Of a DNA stretch of 64,000 bases, positions 22,727 to 33,570 are shown one piece after another; the stretch's first letter is position 1; each line of letters begins with the position of its first letter. The stretch lies in NCBI GenBank assembly GCA_022036555.1, contig CM039130.1, positions 1,622,897 through 1,686,896 of the forward strand, in the 5' to 3' direction. A program made the translations under genes and the position numbers. The notes below the pieces were generated by a model. The model did not search any database and was not told the origin of the DNA. It saw only the letters and a program-made list of their open reading frames with translations. This stretch comes from Microstegium vimineum. Taxonomy: Eukaryota > Streptophyta > Magnoliopsida > Poales > Poaceae.

Positions 22727-22933
22727 TATTAACCGTGGCGGTATAGCAACCGCCACGGTTAATAGTAATTAATAGTGGCGGTTTACATAAGCAACCGCCA
22801 CGGTTAATACCATTAACGGTGGTGGTTGATCTAACATAACCGCCAACCGCCCCGGTTAATGCCCCGACTAACCGTGATTATTGATCCGTGACGGTTGGAA
22901 TAACCATCACGGTTAATGAATACTGTAGTAGTA
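22727..22933. repeat. CACTA subterminal repeats and right terminus
   Basis: At least eight copies in both orientations of a 15-bp unit with core ACCGCCACGGTTAA (some degenerate, for example CATCACGGTTAAT). The series ends at CTGTAGTAGT, the reverse complement of the ACTACTACAG end of CACTA elements. Subterminal repeats are the binding sites of the TNPA-type protein in this superfamily. Confidence 0.8.
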
Positions 22934-23774
22934 TTCCTAGCGGTATATATATGTACTATGTACTAATTAATATATAATAAATCAACTAGCTAAGCTCTCG
23001 TATCCATTTATATTTATTTGAACAAGAAAACAGCTGAAGAATTATAAATGCTGCGTTCTTCAGCCTCTTGTCGCGTAGGATTAGATTTCCAGCTAGGCCA
23101 TATAGAATTCTACGTACGCTGACAAATTCTAACCAATATTACACGGCAATTTATTGCATGCATGCCACAAACTTCTACGAAGGGACAACAGCATATACTA
23201 CTTTTCTGCAGTCAAATATGCCGCCTACCGTTGCGTATATTCTTGCCTAACTTAATTTGGGGGAGCAATATGCAATTTCCACAACCAGGGGCACACACCC
23301 CATATCTTATGGCTCTGTTTGCTCCAAAATTCGTGCAGATAAATCCACATACAGTTCAAAAATAACACCGACGCATGGATTTCGTTTATCAAAAAATAAT
23401 TGACATGTGAATCTTGTAGTAAAATGAACGCTGAGAGATAAAGGATGAGCGTACAACCCGTTGTTGTTTGTATTTTTTTCTTTGGGGAGTTGATTTTGCT
23501 CGAAGCTTTGTATTATCATATTAGAGGTAAATGGAAATAAATTCAACACCAAGCAAATAATGTTTTTCTCCTAAATCATGTATCTTTTTTACGTGTAGCA
23601 CTGATAAAATCTCACTCCTACTAAACGACTTTTATATATGTTTTTAATTTAACCGAAAGTTTGCGATCTCTCAACCTCATTCACCATCTGAATTGGAATA
23701 GATGAGGAAAGAAAAGGAACAGCCCAATCTCATTGTCACCCAAAAATGACGATCGATATAATCCAAGGGCAATT
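22934..23774. other. Intergenic, CACTA end to TLP1 promoter
   Basis: AT-rich, 840 bp, without a recognisable gene or transposon. The first bases TTC could be the CACTA target copy. Confidence 0.5.
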
Positions 23775-23789
23775 TTGACATTCCGTCAA
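23775..23789. promoter_or_regulatory. Inverted W-box pair upstream of TLP1
   Basis: TTGAC and GTCAA stand as an inverted pair separated by five bases, 28 bp upstream of the TATA box. TTGAC is the core of W-boxes bound by WRKY factors in defence genes. It may make TLP1 inducible by pathogens; inference from sequence only. Confidence 0.45.
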
Positions 23790-23816
23790 CCCCGACTTTT
23801 CGTCACCTCTGTCTGC

Positions 23817-23824
23817 TATAAATA
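23817..23824 (+). promoter_or_regulatory. TATA box of TLP1
   Basis: TATAAATA, 86 bp upstream of the TLP1 start codon, leaving a leader of about 60 bases. Confidence 0.75.
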
Positions 23825-23909
23825 CGCATGCATCCTCTCCACACTACAAACAAACCTCAAGCTAGCTCACCACACGTAGAACAACAGCAAGCTGCAAGCA
23901 GCAGCATCC

Positions 23910-24434
23910 ATGGCGTCCCGGGCAACTTCCTCAGTCCTCAGCCTGCTCCTCTTCGCCGTCTTTGCGGCTAGCGCGAGAGCGGCGACATTCACCATCACCA
24001 ACAACTGCGGCTCGACGGTGTGGCCGGCGGCGACGCCAGTGGGCGGCGGCACGCAGCTGAACCCGGGGCAGACGTGGACAGTAGACGTGCCGGCGGGGAC
24101 CCAGTCCGGCAGGGTGTGGGGCCGCACGGGGTGCTCCTTCAACGGCGGCAGCGGGAGCTGCCAGACGGGCGACTGCGGCGGCGCGCTCTCATGCACGCTC
24201 TCTGGGCAGCCTCCGATGACGCTGGCCGAGTTCACCATCGGCGGCAGCCAGGACTTCTACGACATCTCCGTCATCGACGGCTACAATCTGCCCATGCTCT
24301 TCTCCTGCAGCACCGGCGTGACGCTCAACTGCGGCGGGTCTAGCTGCCCTGACGCCTACCTGTTTCCCAGCGACAACACCAAGACCCATGCCTGCAATGG
24401 CAACAGCAACTACCAGGTCACCTTCTGCCCATAA
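23910..24434 (+). CDS. Small thaumatin-like protein TLP1 (PR-5 family)
   Basis: Intronless, 174 residues. A signal peptide covers residues 1-24 (hydrophobic LSLLLFAVFAASARA), followed by ATFTITNNC, the usual mature start of PR-5 proteins. Ten cysteines, the number of the small (S-type) class with five disulfides; large PR-5 proteins have sixteen. The GRTGCSF, TLAEFTIGG, DFYDISVIDGYN and CPDAYLFPSD blocks are intact, including the acidic residues (Glu of AEF, Asp of DFYD and VIDG) usually counted as the REDDD cleft. It probably acts outside the cell as an antifungal or glucan-binding defence protein, by family. The start is the ATG after CATCC, near the TATA box. A poly(A) signal AATAAA lies at 24548. 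It is the leftmost of five tandem genes. Confidence 0.95.
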   Translation: MASRATSSVLSLLLFAVFAASARAATFTITNNCGSTVWPAATPVGGGTQLNPGQTWTVDVPAGTQSGRVWGRTGCSFNGGSGSCQTGDCGGALSCTLSGQPPMTLAEFTIGGSQDFYDISVIDGYNLPMLFSCSTGVTLNCGGSSCPDAYLFPSDNTKTHACNGNSNYQVTFCP

Positions 24435-24547
24435 TCGACGACCACCATGAGCACGATCGAGGCGACCGCCAGTGCTCAAACGATGCATACTTCTGCTAAT
24501 TCACCGATTTGTTTGCGTATACGTATGTATTTCTCAGTGGAAAAATG

Positions 24548-24553
24548 AATAAA
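24548..24553 (+). terminator. Poly(A) signal of TLP1
   Basis: AATAAA 114 bp downstream of the TAA stop; no competing signal nearer. Confidence 0.5.
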
Positions 24554-25099
24554 AGTAGATGATCAAATAAGACGATATTGTGAAAAATCGTCCAAGCGTG
24601 AATTGATCATGTTCACGCATATATCTGTAACTTTTGATTTGTACTTTCAAAACATGGAAGATACGTATGTGTCTAATCAGTTATTCAGTAGGTCAGTAGG
24701 AGTATTGATTGTTAATCGATTATTGTTCTGGGTGACATTTATATATAGGGTAGGCTTAGCGCCAGGACGCGTCTGGACGCACCTTAAAAAAGGCACTCAT
24801 CCGATAAAAAAAAAACAGTACCGGTTTAAAAAAAACGGCACCCGCACAGCATGCGCAAAGCGTGTCTCCCTCCGCGGTCTATCGCTTCTACATAAACCTG
24901 GCCCTATCCCGCCACCGCGCTGCCATCTCAGACATGCTCCCTCTGCAAGCCCCTTGCGCGAGGAGCTGCGTCGTGCATCGCTTGTTTCAGCTGCATGCGG
25001 GGCTCGCGCCGTCTGAGCGGCAGGAGGAAAAGGCATGCAGGATGCAGCACCTCCAGTTTGAAAGGACCTAGTCACGGCGTCGTATGGATGGCCTGCACG

Positions 25100-25435
25100 G
25101 CTCTAGACAGACGATGCAACACCTGATATACTTTTCAAACATGCAAATACAACTATTGCAACATACATTTAAAGTCAATTGAAACACTTGAAACAAGTTT
25201 ATCAAACTCTTGAAAAAAATGCTTGAAACACACTTGCAACATGTGTCCAGAAAAACACAATGAAACAAATATCTGAAACACTCGAAACATATGCTTGCAA
25301 CATTCTTCTGAAACAATTGTAACATATACAACATGTGCAACATCCCTAAATATACTTTTGCAACATCCGTAAAAACCAAATGCAACATACATCTGAAACG
25401 CCCAAAACATTTGAAACGTACATATGCAACATAGC
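25100..25435. repeat. Irregular GCAACAT/GAAACA repeat tract
   Basis: Short units GCAACAT, TGAAACA and CTTGCAACA recur every 15-25 bp over about 330 bp; some open frames on the minus strand come from this periodicity. Confidence 0.6.
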
Positions 25436-25792
25436 GGAGGGAAAAGTTGCGCATGTCGATTTCAGCCACAGGGGGTCAGCGGCGGCTGCTTTGGAGCCTG
25501 GTTGCGCAGATCGATTCCAGCCCCCGGGGCTGCGCAGGCCAATTCTGGCCACCGGGGGTCAGCGGCGGTTGCTCCAGAGCGTGGCTACGTAGATCGATTC
25601 CGGCCACCGGCGGAGGTCAGCGGCAGCTCCACTGGAGCCTGGCTATCATCGGTGATGGCGACGAGGAGTGTCGCGATGGCGTCGGGGCGACTTCGCCTCG
25701 CGGCCTCGACTCCACGGTGCGCGCCGACATCGAGTGTCGAGGCGGGGGAAGGGGAATCTGGGGTAGAGAAGGTCGCCGGTGGTCAAGGAAAT

Positions 25793-25856
25793 GATAATAT
25801 GCTTGTGTAGGGGTACCGGTAGCCTACGATGCGTCCGGCGCGACACAAGCATTATC
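25793..25856. repeat. Inverted repeat (hairpin-forming)
   Basis: Arms GATAATATGCTTGTGT (25793-25808) and ACACAAGCATTATC (25843-25856) are reverse complements apart from a two-base bulge, with a 34-base GC-rich loop. It lies at the right end of the unclassified insertion. Confidence 0.65.
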
Positions 25857-25860
25857 GTTT

Positions 25861-26449
25861 ATATATATGGTGACCTTTATTTTAGCATGGTTTTTTTATC
25901 ACAACTCCTATAGTATAGCCACTTGTGAACTGCGCAAGACAGATATTGTGCAACTGCCCATTAGATAAGATAAATTAAACACAAAGGATCGATCTAAATC
26001 TAATGGCACGGATGTGTCGTCCAAAAAAAATAGACGCCTGCACTAAGAAATCATTAACCACTAGTGCACAGGGGTCTTTTAGTCCCCATTGAGAACTGAC
26101 TTTAGTCCCGGTTTTCCCATCCGGGACTATGGTCGGAACTAAAAATATTTTTCTTTAATCCCGATTATCACAACTGGGAGTAAAAGTGCTTGTCTAGATT
26201 CGATCATGCACATGTCCTTTTAATAAAGGCAGACATAGAAAAATACACCCTAATTAATTACTCTTTTGGTAAGCATAATCATGTCCTAAACGACTTCTAA
26301 ATTATATACGGAGGGAGTATATCTCTAACTCACCTTTTCTTTGTGTGGGTTCAATAGAATGGCCTTGCCAAACGACCGTGCTACCAGCCGACGACCGTTG
26401 GTGAGCAATCCAGCAAACGCTCTGACAACATATCATTTTTTCACATTTA
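25861..26449. other. Intergenic with transposon scraps
   Basis: No gene. Contains a CACTA end fragment (26059-26195) and a scrap of a Stowaway end (GGAGGGAGTA near 26303-26312). The rest is unassigned. Confidence 0.4.
26059..26195. mobile_element. CACTA terminal fragment
   Basis: Starts CACTAGTGCACAGGGGTC and carries the TTTAGTCCCGGTT-type subterminal repeats in both orientations. Only one end is present; the other is lost or never existed here. The family resembles the complete MITE at 45459-46059. Confidence 0.6.
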
Positions 26450-26743
26450 GGCCTCGTTCGTTTTGGCATGGAACAAAGCCCGGAATGCGGCTTGTTCTGG
26501 CCTAATTAATTTGGCCCGATTCAAAAACAGGTCGGGCCATAAATAATTGTTCGGTTAAATACGGTCCAGAATGAAAACTAGTTAATCCGAGTCTTTTTTC
26601 TCTCTTTTTGGCCTGGAATGGAAACGAGCCATTGTACGTCTGACATGAAAACAAAACAGATTTGAGTGAACCAACATGATACACTTGATCTAGCTCATGA
26701 AAGAAAACAAGCCTGTTTTCAACCCAAAATACCGAATGAGGCC
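26450..26743. mobile_element. Tourist-like (PIF/Harbinger) MITE
   Basis: 294 bp. Terminal repeats GGCCTCGTTCG at the left and CGAATGAGGCC at the right, and a TTA target duplication (26447-26449 and 26744-26746). Non-coding. The TTA target is typical of PIF/Harbinger. Confidence 0.75.
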
Positions 26744-26746
26744 TTA

Positions 26747-27628
26747 GGGAGACGTGTGGGCACTTTCTTTTTAAGTATACGTCGTAAATGAGTACAATGA
26801 TTAATAAATTAACTCAGTGTAATGATCTTGAACGGACAAAAACCTTCATAATCAATTTGCCGTATCAAGGCTCTACCTGTGATGTCTCCCTTGCAAGTCT
26901 TTCTTTACAATCCCACAACATAGTTGTTGCCGCTTGTTGATATCAAGATGTAACCTTTTCATTAGATCCGTGATATATAGGAATGACTTTAAGAGGTAAT
27001 TCACATAAAGAATTGTCTCTAAAATCAACAAAATGGTTTTTATCTTTTTTTTTATAAAGTTAAGTTTCATGATTCAAATTTGTGGATGAATATATCATGA
27101 TCATTGTTTGTTCTCTAATAGAAGAATTTATGAACACTATTTGCAAAAAAAAGTATATTTGTTTCGGATTGCACGTATCATACAGTTGTGATCTTCCATC
27201 TAGAATGCCACGGATGGAAAAAGATCACCAGAGAGATATGGAAATACAAAAGAATTCTAGGGCAGGTAATGAATTCGTTCTCCAAGCTGCACTTCATTAA
27301 TTGTTGACTTATTGCTTCAAATTCTGCAGCAACCAGTTTATGTACGCGAAAACTCTTGGAAATTTTGACTGAACAAATTCTTATCGTCTAAGCACGTGTC
27401 AACGGTGTTCTAGTACTTTATATGGAAAATCAACAAGGGCTTGGAAGTCCTGTGTAGAAACAATATTGCACTTCCAAATCTCTAGAGAAAACATGCTAGA
27501 AATTAAATTCGAGCTGGCCTAACATAAAAAATTCCACAGAAATATGTTGACCAAGTTTTTCCAAACATTTGCGTAAATAAGCACTGAGCGTGGCTGACTA
27601 CTTCTCAACCAATCCCTCTCTACACTTC
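26747..27628. other. Intergenic and promoter of TLP2, nothing else recognised
   Basis: AT-rich sequence with no gene or complete transposon that I can name; the last 100 bases form the TLP2 promoter. Confidence 0.5.
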
Positions 27629-27636
27629 TATAAATA
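27629..27636 (+). promoter_or_regulatory. TATA box of TLP2
   Basis: TATAAATA, 99 bp upstream of the TLP2 ATG, so the promoter core persists although the coding region is broken. Confidence 0.7.
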
Positions 27637-27734
27637 CTCAGGTCTGCCAACTAAAACTTCTCAAACGCTTCCAACCAAGCAACTAATAGAGCTCACTTGC
27701 ACTGAGAATAATCCTGATCTGAGGACCAGTACGA

Positions 27735-28275
27735 ATGGCGTCCCAGGCCGTCTCGTCGGTCATCTTTCTCCTCGCCACCATGGTCGGTTTCGCCAGCGCG
27801 GCGACCTTCACCATCAAGAACAACTGCCCCTACACAGTGTGGCCAGCAGCGACCCCAGTCGGCGGCGGCACGCAGCTGAACCCAGGGCAGACATGGACCA
27901 TCAACGTGCCGGCCGGCACACAGTCCGGCAGGGTCTGGGGCCGCACTGGCTAGTGGCTGCTCCTTCAACAGCGCCGGCCGCGGGCACTGTGACACCGGCG
28001 ACTGCGGTGGCGCGCTCTGCTGCACGCTGTCCGGGCAGCCGCCACTAACGCTGGCCGAGTTCACCATCGGTCAAACCAACGGCGGCGCCAACGACTACTA
28101 TGACATCTCGGTGATCGACGGCTATAACCTCGCCATGGACTTCGCCTGCAGCACCGGCGTGAACATTCACTGCGGTGGCCCTCGCTGTCCTGAGGCGTAC
28201 CTCTATCCGAAAGATGATAAGAAGACCCATGGCTGCCGCGGCAACAGCAACTACAAGGTGACGTTCTGCCCTTAA
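27735..28275 (+). pseudogene. Small thaumatin-like gene TLP2, broken by a 7-bp insertion
   Basis: The first 72 codons are intact, with a signal peptide, the ATFTIKNNC mature start and the VPAGTQSGRVWGRTG stretch. Then seven extra bases, TAGTGGC, follow the codons for GRTG and create an immediate TAG (27951-27953). From there the rest of a normal S-type protein is readable in the shifted frame to TAA at 28273-28275, with no other defect. Without the seven bases the gene would have 177 codons and 11 cysteines (an extra one at ALCC). The insert sits between two TGGC copies (TGGC-TAG-TGGC), which resembles a transposon-excision footprint, or a replication slip. Possibly a recent null allele. Confidence 0.85.
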
Positions 28276-28468
28276 GGGCTTGGGACGAAAGGGACGGCAC
28301 GGTGGTCGAACGATAGTGCCTAGTGCTGCGTATTGGCCACGCCATATACACGTACGTTTATAATATGTTGGCGAATAAGTGATGAATCGTGAATCATCCA
28401 CAGGCATGTATATGTAACGTGATGTACTTTTCCTTATGTTAAACTTCAATACTAGTACAATAAATAAA

Positions 28469-30076
28469 GAGCAAAATGCACCACAGGTCCATTAACTTTT
28501 TGCCCTGTGTCACCTAGGTCCAACACCTTTTAAAGTGCAGATTTGGGTCCTTAAACTTATTATGACGTGCACCATAGGTCCATATTCTTTTGTTTATGTT
28601 TTTATTTTGCAAAAACCTCACTCTATTTCTTCTTCTTTCACATACCCCTTTGTGTTGTCGTGGCAGCGGCAGCGCGGCCAAACTCGACTCCACGCACATC
28701 GGCAGCCTTGTAGGTTGCTTCGATTCGATCGGCTGTGCCTTCAATACAAGCTTCCCGCCGTGTGTCGGCACACCGCTCACGTCAGCTAGTGCCTTGGGTC
28801 TCACCTCCCTGTGTCGTCTCAACATGTCGAGTGCAGCCTGCGCACAGGGTGCCGAGAGCGCGGCTCACCGTCCACTGGTTCGACGCGGCTGCTGGCCATA
28901 GTCGTTGTCGCTAGCTTCCCATATATCGCTCGTGCACTCGTCCGGCAGTCCCGCGTCCTCACCACCGCCGATGCCGCCGGGGCGAGGTCCATCTCCGTCT
29001 GTGCCGTGCTCGACGACCGTCACTGGCAGCATATATGCAGGGGCTTTGGCTAGCTGCCCTCCCAGCTGCTGGCATGTAGCTGCTTGTATTTTAGTTGTTA
29101 ATTCTTCCCTTCCTTTTGTTTAGCTTAATTAGCTTGAGTCTATGGTCATGCGCGAGCACCAACGTGTGGTTTGCCATATGCCATGCACGCGCGCATGGAC
29201 GATCGATTGCATGGAGAGCGTCGTGTGGACACGTGGGGATGAAATGGCGGTCGTGTTCATGTACACAACATGGTAATATCTCTGACATTATTGTCTCGTC
29301 ACACGTATTGTATGTAATCTTGCGCATAACAAGAAGAACAGAAACGCTCTGATCCAGGTTTGTTGGAGGACAAAAAAAGACTTGTGTACGTGTATGTCCA
29401 ACGAAACGAAGTTTTGTTTTGAAAGAGCAATAAGACATATTTGTCTCGGATGAGTAGCTATACGTTGTGTCATGTGCATGCCATTCCATCCGATCGGCAG
29501 ACGACTGTGCTTATTCCTCGCTTGCAACCAGAGCAAGGTGGATGGACGCAAGCTGAGTGTGGACATGTGACCGTCTCACTGATACGATGTACATGCGCGG
29601 CGTTTTGGCAGCGGCCGGCTAGCAAGGCGATCAGACGATCGATCCAACAAACACGTGGTGGACGCCGGCCGGCGCGGCGTGGTGCCGAATTGAAACCAAG
29701 CCAGGTGGGCGGGCGTGCGGCCCGTACACGCAACAGAACAACGCATGTGGGGGAGGTGCAACGGTCGGTGGGGCTCTGCGGTTCGGCTCCCTCGCTCTCT
29801 GAGCCGTCGGCGACCCATCAACAATCACCAAATCGGCAACCCCTTAAGCTACCGGTGCTGGACAGGTACTACTGTTGCTGCAAGGACATGGAAAGGGTAT
29901 GCGTTTGAAAGAAGAAGAAAGAGAGGGAGGTTTTTGCAAAATGAAAACATAAACAAAGGAATATGGACCTCCAATGCACGTCATAGTAAGTTTAAGGACC
30001 CAAACCTGCACTTTAAAAGGTGTTGGACCTAGGTGACACAGGCAAAAAGTTAATGGACCTGTGGTGCATTTTGCTC
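28469..30076. mobile_element. Mutator-like non-autonomous element with about 170-bp inverted ends
   Basis: Inverted ends (28469-28638 and about 29905-30076) are about 93% alike, starting GAGCAAAATGCACCACAG. An 8-bp target copy TAAATAAA is present at 28461-28468 and 30077-30084. The interior (28640-29900) is GC-richer with CpG-rich blocks and long overlapping open frames on both strands, none recognised. That makes a Pack-MULE carrying host-gene pieces possible. It landed in the 3' region of TLP2. The 8-bp target copy would also fit hAT. Confidence 0.7.
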
Positions 30077-30084
30077 TAAATAAA

Positions 30085-31549
30085 TAGCACATCTTTTGCA
30101 AATAGGAAGCATGCTAGCTGCATATATGTGCATGTGATGAGTAGACCAAGGAAAGGGTCGTTGGATAGTTAGAAATTTGCTCGCAAAAAAAAGGATAGTT
30201 AGAAATTGCTAAAATTCTCTCCGGCCAAAAATATAGATAGATGCATGGCTGACTTGTGGATCAACTGGGAGTACCGTGCATGTCAAGGGCGGCTTGACGC
30301 GCATCGTGGGAGGGGGTTCCAGTGCACTGCTGGGAGGAGGATGCGGCTGCTAGAGCACTTGGCAAGAGCTGCGCCGTGCACTATCTGGAGGAGACGACTC
30401 TGGGCCTGGTGCAGCGACCCCCTGCGACATCCATTGATAACAAGTTTAACAGATATAGCCAGTTGCTGGTTGTAAGACTGCTCATAGCCTTCTCCTAACC
30501 CACTCGTATAGTAGTTATCTTTTCATAATTAATACATCCCCCACATGTCTCCCTCACACTTTTCTCGGTTCTTGTGTCTAATCTTGTCCTTCTTCTCTCT
30601 CCTCTCATCTCTTCTTTCTCCACCTTATCATCTAGTCAGCTTACAACCTCTTGTTATACTTGCTCTGAGGTGGTGCTCATGGTTACCGAGCTAGACAGGG
30701 AACTCTCTCACCACGACGCCCGAGTCGACCTCAAGCACGGCCACGCCTACATCCTGCGCAAACACTTGGAGTTAGTAGAGGATATTTCCTTCGTGCAAGG
30801 ACGTGGGAGAGCTGAGGGTCCTCCGAAATGCAAGCCACACGCAGAGGGTTCATATGGAGTTATGGGGCCTTGGACACCAAGGGTGAGTGAACACATGCAT
30901 GGCAGGCATGGCCAGTGGCCACAACCGTGGCCGCGACATCAGGCGCCATCCAAGAAGGGACGATGACTACGATGAGACACGCAAACCACGAAGTGCACCG
31001 CCACCGCAACCTCTCCAGCTAGGCTAGCTAGGAACTCACGCTGCAAGGGAGGGCTAGAGGACTACATCAGCTCCAACAGGTGGGGCGGTCGTGCAGGGAC
31101 TCCCCACAACAAGAATGGGGGGGGGAGCTCCAGAGGTTTGACAGGCATCAAACCTGGTCTGGAGGGAGAAGACATGCAAGGAGGAGGAGAAGATCAAGAG
31201 GGTCACCTTCTCCGAGCCAATCATAACGTCAGAACTCAAACCCTAGAAGACAACCATCCCTGATGACAGCATTATGCTCGTGAAGGGTAATAGTTCCCCT
31301 CGGGAAGGGTAAGAGTTTTTCATGCTTAATCACTCTTATTCAGTGGCCCAAAACAATGTCTCGGGGGAGAACAAGGAGCAACAAAAGTTGTCATCAACCA
31401 AAGTTTATCATGGGCAACAACTTATCTTATAGTGAGCAAACTTCTAAATATACCCATGTGCGAGGCCAAATAAAAATTTAGTGCATAATGAGGCTTTTTC
31501 TAATCACGTCTCTGCAGAGTCGGCAATGGAGGAGCAGGCAGTTTGTTAC
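30085..31549. other. Intergenic, no recognised gene
   Basis: About 1.4 kb with a C/T-rich stretch at 30520-30660 and an open frame at 30574-30966 (130 codons, no signature). I see no repeat or transposon end I can name. Confidence 0.5.
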
Positions 31550-31554
31550 CAAAA

Positions 31555-33565
31555 TGCGAACACATGGTAGATAAGTATCTATGAATGTTCAGTTTTGATG
31601 ATGAGTGATTGACCAACACGTAAGTGTTTCAGTTTGAGTGTTTACTTCTAACCTTTGCGAAAGCAAATGTGTGCCTGTCTATCGGCTTGTGGTGTGCAGG
31701 TGCTATGCCTAGTGATAGTGGTCAATAGCGTAGAGAAGGTCGAGTAGAGGTTTGCCGTGCCGATGGACTGAGAGCGGTGAAGGGCGGAAGCGGGGCTCGG
31801 ACTGAGGGACCATGGGCGTCGGCGGACTAGCTGTGGTGGCTAGTACTTGGCATCGGCGAGTGCGACAAGACATGGAGGTAGACCGAGTTGACCAAGTCAA
31901 GACGGCGGGTCGAGCGGAGGCTCATGGGACTCGGAGTCCGACCAGGCGAGGACAAGGTGGCTCGAGTCGAGCGGTTTGGTGGTTTGGGCCTCAAAACCAT
32001 CGTAGGACGGTTTCCGAGTTTGGGCCTCAAAACTCGGGGTTCGGTAGTTGAGCCGAAAGCTATCGGTGGTGGGTTTCGCGGGTTTGGGCCTCAAAACCCG
32101 GGCGGAGCTTCTGAGGAAGCGGGGATGGCACGTGGTGGAATCCTGGAGGTTGCGTCGAGGCAACGGCAACTCCTGGCAGGAAGCGGGTCGTCCATTCGAA
32201 ATGATGAAGATATTTTCCGGAGCTTGGACTGCAATGCTTAGGCTAGGTAGTTCACTTATGTATCTATGGGGGTCTTTGGGAAATAGCCAAAGCCCGATAA
32301 ATAGGGGGTGAAGGGGTATCCCTCATCCCACCACTTGAACCCTAATCATTTGCCCCAACTCTCTCTCTCTAACCTCTCTCTAGTTCATGAGGTCCCTAGG
32401 TTGATCTCACCAACCTTTGTAAAAACTCACGATCTTTTGGTGGAATCGAAGGTCTTACCCTTCGTAAGCCATGGTGGCTTTGATTTCATGATTGAGTCTC
32501 CGATTTGCTTGTGTTCTTCGTGTTTTGCTTTTTGCTCTCCTTTGATCCCGAGTTGAGATTTTTCTCTATGGAGTAGTTCTTGCAAATCCGTTTGAACCAA
32601 GTTGTTCGCAATCGTGAGGAGTATCTTTGCACCGAAGGAATTCTCCTCAAACCTCACGAGTGCGTAGATCGGACGATTTCTTTGCGGAGTTCTTCGTTCT
32701 TGAGTTTTCCCAAATCTCTTCTCTCCCCATTGCTCTAAGCCAAATTGAGCGATGATTTCTTCGGGATAGCTCCCCAACTGCATTAGGATCATGCCTACAA
32801 AGTTTGGTTGCAGTTGGAGTTCATTTGGTTGAGTTTTGGGAAGATTTGGTAGAGTGGAATCGGTTTTCTCGGGCTTCAGCTTTTCTGTTCGTGAACTCCG
32901 GACTACCCTCCAGACTACTTGGCTTTAGGCTCCGGACCATTCTCCATTGGTCCGGTGGTCCTGCCCAGGTAGACAGCACAGCACCCCGAGGCACCGGACC
33001 AGACGAATTAGTCCAGAGGTAAGCGTCGGACCAGAGTCCGGGGCTAGGGTGCTCCCTGTGTGGTTTTGGCAGAGGCAAGGAACAGCACCGGACCATTGTT
33101 CATTGGTCTGGAGGTAGCACCGGACTAGTTCGGAGCAAGTCGTCCGGAGCTAGGGTGCGTACTGTGTTGTTTCTGAGGCAGTGGTGAAAGGCTTCGGACC
33201 AGGCGTCGGACCAGTTCGACGGTCCGCTGAAGAAGCGTCGGACCAAGGCTCCGGACCTTGTGCTATGGTCCGGAGGTCCTGACAGAGTGGTCCGGTGGTT
33301 GCTGTTTTCGCGTGTTTTGGTCTAGGTTCTTACATCTTTCATAGGGGTTGAGAACTTGGTTTCCGGGGTTTCCGGTGAGTTTTCCTCCATTGCCGGTGAG
33401 CTTTCTTTTCTCCGTTTTCGTATGAATCTCCGCTCGCGTTGCTCGGGGGAGGTTGAGCACCCAACAACTGGGTTTGGTTTTTTTGGGAAGAGTGGCCCGA
33501 ATATTTTGAGAGAAATTTAAGGCTCCCATTCACCCTTGCCTCTGGTCGTCGTTCTCGGTCCTTCA
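31555..33565. mobile_element. Solo LTR, family A copy 1
   Basis: 2011 bp from TGCGAACA to GTCCTTCA with a perfect 5-bp target duplication CAAAA (31550-31554 and 33566-33570). No internal region. The same family forms 39535-41522. The 5' two-thirds and the 3' end are strongly similar to that copy, while the segment at 32870-33300 is built of TCCGGA/GGACCA motifs absent from the other. LTR lineage unknown. Solo LTRs form by recombination between the two LTRs. Confidence 0.9.
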
Positions 33566-33570
33566 CAAAA

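Larger units (their letters stand above)
1..22933 (+). mobile_element. Decayed CACTA (En/Spm) transposon with two nested Gypsy retroelements
   Basis: A TNP2-type transposase gene reads rightwards in three pieces (984-3174, 16391-17633, 22416-22485) that follow each other in order once two retroelements are removed. The right end shows subterminal repeats with core ACCGCCACGGTTAAT and finishes CTGTAGTAGT plus A, where the family terminus would be G (22923-22933); a 3-bp target copy would be TTC at 22934. I see no CACTA terminus or subterminal repeat at 1-983, so the left end is probably outside the window. No second CACTA gene (TNPA type) is recognised. The element is dead: the transposase has about eleven stops and at least one frameshift. 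Family knowledge: CACTA elements move by cut and paste with 3-bp target duplications. Confidence 0.85.
24748..25860. mobile_element. Unclassified insertion with GC-rich ends and GCAACAT repeats
   Basis: Starts near GGGTAGGCTTAGCGCC and ends near GGTAGCCTACGATGCGTCCGGCGCG; the two ends are loosely inverted (AGCGCC-GGACGCG versus CGCGCC-GGACGC). The interior at 25100-25435 repeats GCAACAT and GAAACA units in AT-rich surroundings. The GC-rich part at 25440-25790 contains near-repeats (GGTTGCGCAGATCGATTCCGGCC-like pieces three times). No coding domain recognised. The family is uncertain; a Mutator- or hAT-like non-autonomous element is possible. Confidence 0.45.
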
